NCBI GenBank assembly: GCA_046729255.1
Contig: JBKPGF010000046.1
Span: 4,111-68,110, forward strand
Length of the DNA: 64,000 nucleotides
Source of the DNA: PALSA-612 sp046729255
GTDB lineage: Bacteria > Actinomycetota > Thermoleophilia > Gaiellales > Gaiellaceae
Direction of reading: 5' to 3'
Position 1 is the first letter of the stretch; each line of letters starts with the position of its first letter. The notes below the pieces were generated by a model that saw nothing but the letters and a program-made list of their open reading frames with translations, was not told the DNA's origin and did not search any database. The position numbers and the translations under genes were made by a program. Below are positions 41,804-48,791 of the stretch, one piece after another.

Positions 41804-43110
41804 CGCCGGTACCTCAGGGCGAAGAGCGAGGCGAGTGCGAACGAGAGCGCAAAGCTCGGCAGCGACGCGCCGACGCCCGCAGGCTCGACCTTCTCGACGA
41901 GGTCGGTCCAGGCGCTCGGCCCCGTCGGATGGAGCCATTGGTAGAGACAGAAGCCGGCCAGCCACGCGACGATCTGCAGCGACCGGAACGGCGGTGCCTC
42001 GAACACATCCTCCCTCGTGTAGCGGCGCCCGGCGAGCAACCAGTCCGCGAGCAGCACGCCGAACAGGGGCACGAAGAAGGACCCGAGCATGAAGAGGAAG
42101 GTCTCGTACTCCGCCCACGTGATGACGAGAGCGCCGATCGTTGCGGCGGTCGCGGCAAGCCCGATCAGGAGACGCTGCGGCAGCCGCGGCAAGACATTCT
42201 GGAGCGAAACCGCCGTCGAGTACACGTTCGCGAAGGCCTCGTCTGTCTCGTCCACCGTCAGCGCGAGCAACGCGAGGCCGGCTGCGAGCCCACCGGCTGC
42301 GATCGAGGTCATGAGCTCGGTGGCATCGCTGTACGCCGAGCTCGTCAGCACGAGGAGCGCGCCGAGGGCGTAGAGCCACGCGTTCGGGATCAGGTAGCCG
42401 ACCGCCGAGCCCGCGAAGGCCGATCGCCGGTCGCGCGAGAAACGCGTGTAGTCGGCAATCAGCGGCAGCCACGAAGCGGGCAGGGCGACCATGAGGTCGA
42501 TGCCATACCACAGCGATTCGCCGTCGCCCGGTCGCGCCCAGGCGGCGTCGAGGTCGGCGTTGTCGATCGTCCACCACGTGAGATAGACGAGCGACGCGAG
42601 GACGACCCAGAGCGCGAAGCGGCGGACGAAGCGCCTGACGACGGCGATGGGACCGGCGAGCGCCATGACGGCCGTGAGAAGCCCAAAGAGGATCGTCCAC
42701 AGCCACTTGCCCTCGAAGCCGAAGACCTTGTCCGACAGGGCGGCCGCCGCTGTGCCGATCACGATCAGCTCGAAGATCGCCCACCCGAGGTTCTGGGCAA
42801 CGTTGAGCGCGGTCGCCGTGTACGACCCCCGACGGCCGAGCGATGGACGCATGAGCACCATCGCCGGCACGCGAGCTTGGGCGCCGATGGCGCCGGCCGT
42901 GCCGAGCATGACGTTCCCGACGACCCCGCCGACGACGATCGCGATCAGCGCGTCGCGCAGGGAGAGCGCGGGTACGAGGAACGTTCCTGCGACGAGAACG
43001 AGCAAGCTGACGCCCAGGCTTCCCCAGAGCGCGGCCGTATCGAGGAAACCGAGGACGCGCAGCCGCTCCGGGACGGGATTGATGCCCCAGCTCGGTGTTT
43101 GTCCCTCCAT
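41800..43110 (-). CDS. NCS1-family nucleobase/thiamine-precursor permease (CytX-like), TPP-controlled
   Basis: A 436-residue membrane protein with 12 helices. The N-terminal WGINPVPERLRVLGFLDTAA and LWGSLGVSLLVLVAGTFLVP correspond to the NCS1 start. GTAGAIGAQARVPAMVLMRP is the helix 1-3 signature of cytosine/allantoin-type permeases. ATG 43110 was used because it follows a GGAGGGAGAAGG site; the frame is open upstream to GTG 43275, but that stretch overlaps the riboswitch leader. A TPP riboswitch precedes the gene, so it very probably transports thiamine or its pyrimidine precursor HMP, as CytX does. Gene-name use is avoided since cytosine transport is not excluded. Confidence 0.84.
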   Translation of the reverse strand: MEGQTPSWGINPVPERLRVLGFLDTAALWGSLGVSLLVLVAGTFLVPALSLRDALIAIVVGGVVGNVMLGTAGAIGAQARVPAMVLMRPSLGRRGSYTATALNVAQNLGWAIFELIVIGTAAAALSDKVFGFEGKWLWTILFGLLTAVMALAGPIAVVRRFVRRFALWVVLASLVYLTWWTIDNADLDAAWARPGDGESLWYGIDLMVALPASWLPLIADYTRFSRDRRSAFAGSAVGYLIPNAWLYALGALLVLTSSAYSDATELMTSIAAGGLAAGLALLALTVDETDEAFANVYSTAVSLQNVLPRLPQRLLIGLAATAATIGALVITWAEYETFLFMLGSFFVPLFGVLLADWLLAGRRYTREDVFEAPPFRSLQIVAWLAGFCLYQWLHPTGPSAWTDLVEKVEPAGVGASLPSFALSFALASLFALRYRR

Positions 43111-43117
43111 CGCCCTT

Positions 43118-43142
43118 CTCCCTCCGCCGGCATTACCCGGAA
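43118..43142 (-). repeat. Second copy of the riboswitch 3' half, overlapping the ribosome binding site
   Basis: On the minus strand this stretch repeats the 3' strand of the complete aptamer (TCCGGGTAATGCCGGCG followed by AGGGAG-like bases) with one mismatch over 24 bases. It ends eight bases before ATG 43110 and contains the GGAGGGAG Shine-Dalgarno region. There is no matching 5' half directly ahead of it. It could pair with the 5' strand of either upstream copy. Confidence 0.6.
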
Positions 43143-43300
43143 CAGCAAGCACGGGTGAACCCATGGTTGGCGTCGACTCCGGCGACGCCACATGTGCACC
43201 TCGTGCCAAGGCATCCGCCTGCGGCGGTGCCTTTGCCCTCGGCTTTGAGGTTCCCCCGTGGGCCCCCTCCTTCACGAGTCTCTACCGAGTACGTCCTCGC

Positions 43301-43370
43301 TCCCTTCGCCGGCATTACCCGGATCAGGTTCTCGGGTGTGATCTCAGCCCCGTCTCTGCGGAGCACCCCT
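43301..43370 (-). ncRNA. TPP riboswitch (THI element), complete aptamer
   Basis: Read on the minus strand the element opens with AGGGGTGCTCCG, then CGGGGCTGAGATCACACCC, GAGAACCTGATCCGGGTAAT and GCCGGCGAAGGGA. These are the conserved blocks of the thiamine-pyrophosphate riboswitch: GGGTGC, CTGAGA, ACC-TGAT and TAATGCC-GCG. P1 can close between GGGGTGC and the end GAAGGG region. It lies about 190 bases ahead of the permease start. When TPP is bound, such elements shut down translation or transcription of thiamine synthesis and uptake genes. Two half copies flank it. Confidence 0.88.
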
Positions 43371-43395
43371 GGCGCCGCGGACTTTAGACGATGAC

Positions 43396-43439
43396 GTTCT
43401 CGGGTGTGATCTCAGCCCCGCAGGCACGGAGCACCCCCG
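43396..43439 (-). repeat. Second copy of the riboswitch 5' half, upstream
   Basis: On the minus strand it reads GGGGGTGCTCCG, then a variable loop, then 25 bases identical to the complete aptamer (CGGGGCTGAGATCACACCC and six more). Directly after GAGAAC the match ends; CTGATCCGGGTAATGCC is replaced by unrelated bases. It thus lacks the pyrophosphate-binding arm and the 3' strand of P1 and cannot form an aptamer on its own. Confidence 0.7.
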
Positions 43440-43475
43440 TAGCCGGACTCTAATCGGCGACGCGAGGTATGGGTC

Positions 43476-43539
43476 GGAGCCGGCCGCCTCCCGGAGCGAA
43501 CGCCGCATATCCTCCCCGGCGCCGCCCCCGGCCGGCTCC
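43476..43539. other. Long-range inverted repeat in the gap between riboswitch and csoR
   Basis: The gap from 43440 to 43615 holds no gene. GGAGCCGGCC (43476-43485) is perfectly complementary to GGCCGGCTCC (43530-43539), with a 44-base loop. It lies upstream of the permease leader and downstream of csoR. It may be a terminator-like or structural element. No function is evident and no further motif was seen in this gap. Confidence 0.4.
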
Positions 43540-43598
43540 GCCGTTAGTCACAGCATGGGTGCGTCTGGGGGGTTCGGCGTCCCCTGAACGAGGCATTC

Positions 43599-43615
43599 GG
43601 AGGGCCAGGCCCTCC
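43599..43615 (-). terminator. Hairpin terminator after csoR
   Basis: GGAGGGCC (43599-43606) is followed after one base by GGCCCTCC (43608-43615). The arms are perfectly complementary and lie directly next to the csoR stop codon at 43616-43618. A second G/C hairpin (GGGG...CCCC near 43567-43584) lies just beyond it. No T-tract is seen, as is common in GC-rich genomes. Confidence 0.55.
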
Positions 43616-43906
43616 CTAGCGCGTTTTCGCGAAGCGGCGCACGGCGGCGAGCAGCTCGTCCCGCTTGTCCGCCGCCACCTGGTCGTCGCCCGACTCGAGC
43701 GCATTGGCCACGCAATGGGAGACATGGTCATCGAGAATCTCGAAGGCAAGGCTCTCGAGTGCGGTCGTCACCGCGCTGATCTGCGTGATCACGTCGATGC
43801 AGTAACGGTCTTCTTCGACCATGCGCTCGATGCCGCGCACCTGGCCCTCGATGCGGTGCAGGCGGTTCACGAGCTGCTCGCGGTGCTCGGAGTAGCCGTG
43901 CGTCAC
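43616..43906 (-). CDS. csoR: CsoR copper-sensing transcriptional repressor
   Basis: A 96-residue all-helical protein. The Cu(I) ligands are all there: C36 in DRYCIDVITQI, H61 and C65 in DDHVSHC, the same spacing and nearly the same numbering as in Mycobacterium tuberculosis CsoR. The start MTHGYSEHREQLVNRLHRIE and the YCIDVITQISAVTTALESLA helix are standard. It leaves DNA upon binding Cu(I), switching on export. The start overlaps the stop of copA by four bases, so it is the last gene of copZ-copA-csoR and is autoregulated. The operator ahead of copZ (46206-46222) fits. DUF156-type Ni or formaldehyde sensors lack this ligand set. Confidence 0.92.
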   Translation of the reverse strand: MTHGYSEHREQLVNRLHRIEGQVRGIERMVEEDRYCIDVITQISAVTTALESLAFEILDDHVSHCVANALESGDDQVAADKRDELLAAVRRFAKTR

Positions 43907-45996
43907 GCTGTCTCCTCTCGGGGGCTGCTGAAGCGACGCAGACGGAGGCTGTTCGTCACGACGAAGACACTGGAGAACGCCATGGCGGCCGCGGCGATGA
44001 TCGGGTTGAGGAGGCCGGCGACCGCGAGCGGGATGGCCGCGACGTTGTACGCGAACGCCCAGAAGAGGTTGCCCTTGATCGTCGCGAGCGTGCGGCGTGC
44101 CAGGCGAATCGCATCGGCGGCCGCACGGAGATCACCCGAGACGAGGGTGAGATCGCTCGCCTCGATGGCGACGTCGGTGCCGGTGCCGATCGCGATGCCG
44201 AGGTCGGCCTGCGCGAGCGCCGGAGCGTCGTTCACGCCGTCTCCCACCATGGCCACGACCTCACCAGCCGCCTGCAGCCGCCGTACTTCGTCCGCCTTCT
44301 CGCCGGGTAGCACCTCGGCGAGCACCTGCTCGATGCCGACATCGTCGGCGACGCGGCGCGCGGTCGTATCGGCGTCACCGGTGAGCAGCACCGGCGTCAG
44401 CCCGAGCCCCCTGAGCTCGCGGATCGCCTCTTTGCTCGTGGGCTTGACGGTGTCGCGAACGACGAGCGTCGCGTGCTCGACGCCGTCCCAGGCGACGGTG
44501 ATCTCGCCGTTGGCGCGTCCTACCTCGACGCGGTGACCCTCGACGGTCCCAACCACCCCGATGCCGGGACGGTTCGCGAAGGCTTCGACTGGCGGCAGCG
44601 ACCCGATCTCCGCGCGCGCGGCCGCCGCGACGGCCTGGGCAATCGGGTGCTCGCTCGCGTCCTCGACGGCGCCCGCGAGGCGCAACACCTCGGTGCGGCT
44701 GGCGCCGTTCAGGGGTCGCACGTCGACGAGCTCCATGCGGCCCTGGGTGACGGTGCCGGTCTTGTCGAGGACGATCGTCCCGATCCGGCGCGTCTCCTCG
44801 AGGATCTCGGGGCCCCTGATGAGGATGCCGAGCTGCGCGCCACGGCCGGTTCCCACCATGAGCGCAGTGGGCGTGGCAAGCCCGAGCGCGCAAGGGCAAG
44901 CGATGATGAGGACGGCCACGGCAGCGCTGAAGGCCGCCTCTGTGTCGCCGGTGAGGGCAAGCCAGCCGGCGAGCGTCGCGAGCGCGATGCCGATCACGGC
45001 AGGGACGAAGACCGCCGAGACGCGATCTGCGAGCCGCTGGACGGGCGCCTTGCCCGACTGAGCGTCGGAGACGAGCCGGGCGATCTGGGCGAGCGCTGTC
45101 TCGGCACCGACCTTCGTCGTCCGCACGACAAGGCGACCGTAGGTGTTGATCGTCGCGCCGGCCACGTCCTCGCCCGGCCCGACCTCGATCGGCACCGACT
45201 CGCCCGTCAGCATCGACTGGTCGATCGCGGACTCGCCCTCCGCGACGACGCCGTCGGTGGCGATCTTCTCGCCAGGCCGGACGACGAACACATCGCCCAC
45301 GGCGAGCTCGTCGATGGGCACGAGCACCTCTTCGCCGTCGCGGAGCACCCGCGCCTCCTTCGCGCCGAGCTCGAGCAGCTCGCGCACGGCCGCGCCGGCG
45401 CGGCTCTTCGCGCGCTCCTCGAGATAGCGGCCCAGGAGGATCAGCGTCACGATGACGCCGCCGACCTCGAAGTATGTGTCGGCGTCGATGCCGCCCACCA
45501 GGACGACCGTCGACCACGCCCAGGCCGCGAGGGTGCCGATCGAGATGAGCGTGTCCATCGTCACCGCCCCGTGACGGGCGTTGAGCGCGGCCGCGCGGTG
45601 GAACGGCCACCCGGACCAGAGCACGACCGGGGTGGCGAGTACAAGCGCGACCCAATCCCAGCCGTCGAACTGGAGTGGGGGCACCATGGCCAGCAGTGTG
45701 ACGGGGACGGTCAGCGCGACGGCGACGACGAGTCTGCGGAGGACGGACGAGCCTTCGCGAGCGGCATCGCCGTGGACGTGAGCCGAGTAGCCGGCGTCGG
45801 ACACGGCCGAGACGAGGTCGTCTAGCGCGATGCTCGCGGGGTCGTAGACGACGGTCGCCTCCTCCGTCGCGTAGTTGACCGCGGCGTTCTCGACACCCGA
45901 GACGCGCGAAAGCTTCTTCTCGACCCGCGTCGCACACGACGCGCAGGTCATGCCGTCGATGTCGAGGCGGACGCGTGCGGGCGCAGCCGCGCTCAC
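43903..45996 (-). CDS. copA: Copper-exporting P1B-type ATPase CopA
   Basis: A 697-residue pump. GTG 45996 gives an N-terminal metal-binding domain with GMTCASC (C18, C21). The core has a TGES-type actuator motif (MLTGESVPIEVG), the transmembrane Cu motif CPC in IIACPCALGLATPTALMVGT, the phosphorylation site DKTGT, the SEHPIAQAV nucleotide-binding motif and GDGVNDAPALAQADLG. Near the C terminus comes NLFWAFAYNVAAIPLAVAGL, the N...YN helix typical of Cu(I) ATPases. It expels Cu(I) from the cytoplasm using ATP. Overlaps of four bases with copZ and csoR make one operon. Confidence 0.93.
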   Translation of the reverse strand: MSAAAPARVRLDIDGMTCASCATRVEKKLSRVSGVENAAVNYATEEATVVYDPASIALDDLVSAVSDAGYSAHVHGDAAREGSSVLRRLVVAVALTVPVTLLAMVPPLQFDGWDWVALVLATPVVLWSGWPFHRAAALNARHGAVTMDTLISIGTLAAWAWSTVVLVGGIDADTYFEVGGVIVTLILLGRYLEERAKSRAGAAVRELLELGAKEARVLRDGEEVLVPIDELAVGDVFVVRPGEKIATDGVVAEGESAIDQSMLTGESVPIEVGPGEDVAGATINTYGRLVVRTTKVGAETALAQIARLVSDAQSGKAPVQRLADRVSAVFVPAVIGIALATLAGWLALTGDTEAAFSAAVAVLIIACPCALGLATPTALMVGTGRGAQLGILIRGPEILEETRRIGTIVLDKTGTVTQGRMELVDVRPLNGASRTEVLRLAGAVEDASEHPIAQAVAAAARAEIGSLPPVEAFANRPGIGVVGTVEGHRVEVGRANGEITVAWDGVEHATLVVRDTVKPTSKEAIRELRGLGLTPVLLTGDADTTARRVADDVGIEQVLAEVLPGEKADEVRRLQAAGEVVAMVGDGVNDAPALAQADLGIAIGTGTDVAIEASDLTLVSGDLRAAADAIRLARRTLATIKGNLFWAFAYNVAAIPLAVAGLLNPIIAAAAMAFSSVFVVTNSLRLRRFSSPREETA

Positions 45997-46196
45997 GCTG
46001 CCTCGTAGCCCGCCTCGTCGATGGCTGCGCGGATCGCGGCGTCGTCGAGGCCCTGGCCGTGGACCGCGACGACTTTCGTGTCGAGATCGATCACGACGGA
46101 TTCGACGCCCCGAACGCTGTCGACCTCATCCGAGACCGCCTTCACGCAGTGCGCGCAGGACATGCCGGAGACGGTGTACTCGAGCGACTCGCTCAT
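45993..46196 (-). CDS. copZ: Copper chaperone CopZ (HMA domain)
   Basis: A 67-residue single HMA domain with the ligand motif GMSCAHC (C14, C17) and the beta-alpha-beta-beta-alpha-beta pattern SLEYTVSG...VESVVIDLDTKVVAVHG...AIDEAGYEAA. It hands Cu(I) to CopA and to CsoR. It is the first gene of the copper operon. Ten bases ahead of its ATG begins a CsoR box (46206-46222), leaving little room for a leader. It resembles the N-terminal domain of the downstream CopA and differs from it enough not to be a recent copy. Confidence 0.9.
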   Translation of the reverse strand: MSESLEYTVSGMSCAHCVKAVSDEVDSVRGVESVVIDLDTKVVAVHGQGLDDAAIRAAIDEAGYEAA

Positions 46197-46205
46197 GTCT
46201 TTATG

Positions 46206-46222
46206 ATACCCCTAGAGGGTAT
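46206..46222. promoter_or_regulatory. CsoR operator ahead of copZ-copA-csoR
   Basis: ATACCCCTAGAGGGTAT is a palindrome with ATACCC and GGGTAT arms, the form of CsoR boxes (TACCCC-x-GGGTA). It starts ten bases before the copZ ATG on the minus strand, so repression would directly block the promoter or start site. A/T tracts flank it. Confidence 0.82.
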
Positions 46223-46445
46223 AAGGGACAAGCTTGGCGCGCAGCCGCCAGACGGCGGCCATCGCGATCATCGTGATCACGACGTCGTTGGCCACGCACC
46301 ACTGGCACACGGCCTCGATGAGCACGAGAATTGCGATGCCCTGGAAGACGAGGAGCGTCGCCTTGCCCGGCCGCACGTACTCGTCGACGATCGCGGGGAG
46401 CGTGTCGATCGCCCAGCGTGCGCAGTACGGGCACTGGTAGTCGCC
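46212..46445 (-). pseudogene. Remnant joining a DsbA-type N-terminal segment to a VKOR C-terminal segment
   Basis: The minus-strand frame translates as GDYQCPYCARWAIDTLPAIV followed by DEYVRPGKATLLVFQGIAIL and then VLIEAVCQWCVANDVVITMI. The first part matches the CPYC start of a DsbA/thioredoxin_4 domain. The last part matches the end of vitamin K epoxide reductase (VKOR) with its CQWC redox pair and final helix. Both proteins are cut, and they join in frame. No start codon with a ribosome binding site leads into GDYQCPYC, so it seems to be a deletion scar of a former dsbA-vkor operon. The 3' end overlaps the CsoR box. A functional mini-protein is not excluded. Confidence 0.6.
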
Positions 46446-46470
46446 CCGCCCGCGCGAACATCGGAGGTTG

Positions 46471-46501
46471 CTACCGAACGAGCTTCGGTAGGAATTACCG
46501 A
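46471..46501. promoter_or_regulatory. Nested palindromes ahead of the tdh gene
   Basis: CTACCGAA (46471-46478) pairs with TTCGGTAG (46484-46491), and the right arm shares TCGGTA (46485-46490) with a second palindrome closing at TACCGA (46496-46501). Thus three evenly placed TACCGA-type half-sites lie 28 to 58 bases ahead of the ATG at 46529. The layout looks like an operator for a dimeric repressor or activator. It may control threonine degradation. Confidence 0.5.
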
Positions 46502-46528
46502 TCCGCGCGGACCTGCGAGGATTCCGGC

Positions 46529-47584
46529 ATGCAGGCGCTGCGGAAGGTCGCGCCCGAGCCGGGGCTCTCGCTCGAGGAGGTGGTGGAGCCACGCCCGACG
46601 GCGACGGACGTCGTCGTCGAGGTGGAGGCGGCGAGCGTTTGCGGCACGGATCTCCACATCCACCTCTGGGACGGCTGGGCCGCCGGGCGCATCCGGCCGC
46701 CGGTGACTCTCGGTCACGAGTTTGCCGGGACCGTGGTCGAGGTCGGCTCCGACGTGCGCCATGTCTCGGTCGGTGACTTCGTCTCGGCGGAGAGCCACAT
46801 CACGTGCGGTGGCTGCTCGGCCTGCCGAACGGGCAACGGCCACATGTGCGAGGCCACGGAGATCCTCGGCGTCGATCGCGACGGCGCCTTCGCGCGCTAC
46901 GTGGCCGTCCCCGAATCGGTGATCTGGAAGACAAACCGCGAGAAGCTGCCGCCCGAGATCGCAACGCTCCAGGAGCCGTTCGGCAACGCCGTCTTCGCGA
47001 CGAGCGAGCAGGATCTCTCCGGCCGGTCGGTGGCGGTGCTCGGTTGCGGGCCCGTAGGCCTCTTCACCGTTGCCATCGCGAAGGCGTCCGGCGCGTCGTT
47101 CGTCCTCGCCTCGGATCTCCACTCGTTCCGTCTCGACCTGGCGAAGACGATGGGCGCCGACGTCATCGTCGATGCGTCCGCGGAGACGATCGAGCACGAG
47201 GGAATCGACGTCGTGTTCGAGATGTCCGGCTCCCCACCGGCGATCACCGACGCCATTCGCATCGCGCGGAACGGCGGCCGGGTGATCCTGTTCGGGATCC
47301 CGTCGCGGCCGGTGGAGCTGGACCTCGCAACGGCGATCTTCAAGAACCTCACCGTGCAGGCCGTGTCCGGGCGTCGCATCTTCGCGACGTGGTACAGGAC
47401 CCGCTGGCTGCTCGAAAGCGGCGCCGTCGACCTGCGGCCGCTCATCACCCATGAGTACTCGCTCGACGAATGGGAGCAGGTGTTCGCGAAGCTCGAAGCG
47501 GGCGAGGCGTGCAAGATCGTCGTCTATCCGGCCGGCAAGCCAGACCAGTCGCGGCCCGTGGAGGTCGCGGGGGTGGCGCGCTGA
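46529..47584 (+). CDS. tdh: L-threonine 3-dehydrogenase
   Basis: A 351-residue zinc-dependent medium-chain dehydrogenase. Catalytic zinc ligands lie in ASVCGTDLHIHLWDG (Cys) and GHEFAGTVVEVGSDV (His, Glu). The structural zinc site CGGCSACRTGNGHMC has four cysteines. The Rossmann motif VAVLGCGPVGLFTVAIAKAS binds NAD. LWDGW...RIRPPVTLGHEFAG matches bacterial Tdh rather than general alcohol dehydrogenases. It converts L-threonine to 2-amino-3-ketobutyrate, which the next gene product splits to glycine and acetyl-CoA. The two genes overlap, giving the classic tdh-kbl operon. Palindromes lie ahead of the start. Confidence 0.87.
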   Translation: MQALRKVAPEPGLSLEEVVEPRPTATDVVVEVEAASVCGTDLHIHLWDGWAAGRIRPPVTLGHEFAGTVVEVGSDVRHVSVGDFVSAESHITCGGCSACRTGNGHMCEATEILGVDRDGAFARYVAVPESVIWKTNREKLPPEIATLQEPFGNAVFATSEQDLSGRSVAVLGCGPVGLFTVAIAKASGASFVLASDLHSFRLDLAKTMGADVIVDASAETIEHEGIDVVFEMSGSPPAITDAIRIARNGGRVILFGIPSRPVELDLATAIFKNLTVQAVSGRRIFATWYRTRWLLESGAVDLRPLITHEYSLDEWEQVFAKLEAGEACKIVVYPAGKPDQSRPVEVAGVAR

Positions 47585-48783
47585 GCACCGTCGCCGGACA
47601 GGAGCTCGACCGCGAGGTCGGTGCCGAGCTCGAGGGACTGCGCGAGGCAGGCACGTACAAGCGCCTCAATACGCTGCTCTCGCCCCAGGGGGCCGTCGTG
47701 GAGATGGAGGGCCGCGGCGAGGTGCTCGTCCTCTCGTCGAACAACTACCTCGGACTCGCCGCGCGGCCGGAGGTGGTCGAGGCTGGGATCGAGGGGCTGC
47801 GCCGTTACGGTGCGGGCACCGGCTCCGTGCGCTTCATCTGCGGCACCTTCGAGCCGCACCACGAGCTCGAGCGTGAGCTGGCCGACTTCGTCGGCACCGA
47901 GGCAGCGCTGACGTACGTGTCCTGTTGGAACGCGAACGAGGCCGCGATCCCCTCGCTTGCCGACGACAACACCGTCATCCTCTCGGACGAGCTCAATCAC
48001 GCGTCGATCATCGACGCTATCCGGCTCTCGCGCCCGGCGCGGAAGGTGATCTACAAGCACTCCTCGATGGACGAGCTCCGCGAGGGTCTCGCGTCCTGCG
48101 AGCCCGGGCAGCGCAAGCTCGTCATCACCGACGGTGTCTTCTCGATGGAGGGCGACCTCGCGCGTCTGCCGGAGATCGTCGAGCTCGCCCGCGAGCACGA
48201 GGCCGTTGTGCTCGTGGACGATTCGCACGGCACGGGCGTCATGGGCGACACCGGGCGCGGTGTCGCAGAGCACTTCGGGCTGCTCGGCGAGATCGACGTC
48301 ATCACGAGCACGCTCGGGAAGGCGCTCGGCGGGGCGGCGGGCGGCTTCATCGCGGCGAGCGAGGAGGTCTGCGACCTCATGACGCAACGCTCGCGGCCGA
48401 TGCTGTTCTCGAATGCGCTGCCGCCGACGGTGGCGTGCTCGGCGCTCGAAGCGGTGCGCGTCCTGCGCCGAGAGCCAGAGCTCGTAGAGAAGCTGCGCCG
48501 CAACTCCGACCACTTCCGGACGAGGCTGCGCGAGATCGGCTACTCACCGCTCGACGGCGACGCGGCCATCATCCCGATCATCGTCGGTGAGACGTCGTTC
48601 GCCATCCGCTGTTCGGAGCGGCTGCTGGACGAGGGCGTCTTCGTCACCGGCTTCGGCTTCCCCGTCGTCCCCGAGGGGACGGCGCGCATCCGGGTGCAGA
48701 TGTCGGCTGCGCTCGAGGCGGATCATCTGAAGCGCGCGCTCGATGCCTTCGAGCGCGTCGGCCGTGAGCTCGAGCTGATCTAG
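47581..48783 (+). CDS. kbl: 2-amino-3-ketobutyrate CoA ligase (glycine C-acetyltransferase)
   Basis: A protein of about 400 residues of the alpha-oxoamine synthase family. The Schiff-base lysine lies in ITSTLGKALGGAAGGFI. LNTLLSPQGAVVEM, SSNNYLGLAARPEVVEAG, GTGSVRFICGTFEPHHELER and DDSHGTGVMGDTGRG are Kbl landmarks. Together with Tdh it cleaves 2-amino-3-ketobutyrate with CoA to glycine and acetyl-CoA. No ATG, GTG or TTG stands in frame at the expected N terminus. The likely start is CTG 47581, which overlaps the tdh stop (CTGA), with GGGGGTGG ahead. The frame continues upstream only through tdh sequence, so the CTG start is inferred from coupling. Confidence 0.87.
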   Translation: MSTVAGQELDREVGAELEGLREAGTYKRLNTLLSPQGAVVEMEGRGEVLVLSSNNYLGLAARPEVVEAGIEGLRRYGAGTGSVRFICGTFEPHHELERELADFVGTEAALTYVSCWNANEAAIPSLADDNTVILSDELNHASIIDAIRLSRPARKVIYKHSSMDELREGLASCEPGQRKLVITDGVFSMEGDLARLPEIVELAREHEAVVLVDDSHGTGVMGDTGRGVAEHFGLLGEIDVITSTLGKALGGAAGGFIAASEEVCDLMTQRSRPMLFSNALPPTVACSALEAVRVLRREPELVEKLRRNSDHFRTRLREIGYSPLDGDAAIIPIIVGETSFAIRCSERLLDEGVFVTGFGFPVVPEGTARIRVQMSAALEADHLKRALDAFERVGRELELI

Positions 48784-48791
48784 GAGGGTCC

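Noticed and set aside
43111..43275. N-terminal extension of the NCS1 permease (55 extra codons from a GTG at 43275)
   Set aside because: It runs through the riboswitch leader and the 3' half copy, has no family similarity, and a better ribosome binding site stands directly before ATG 43110.
46201..46461. Open frame starting MFARAGRLPV as a separate gene
   Set aside because: It is out of frame with the recognisable DsbA/VKOR sequence and has the composition of a shadow frame.
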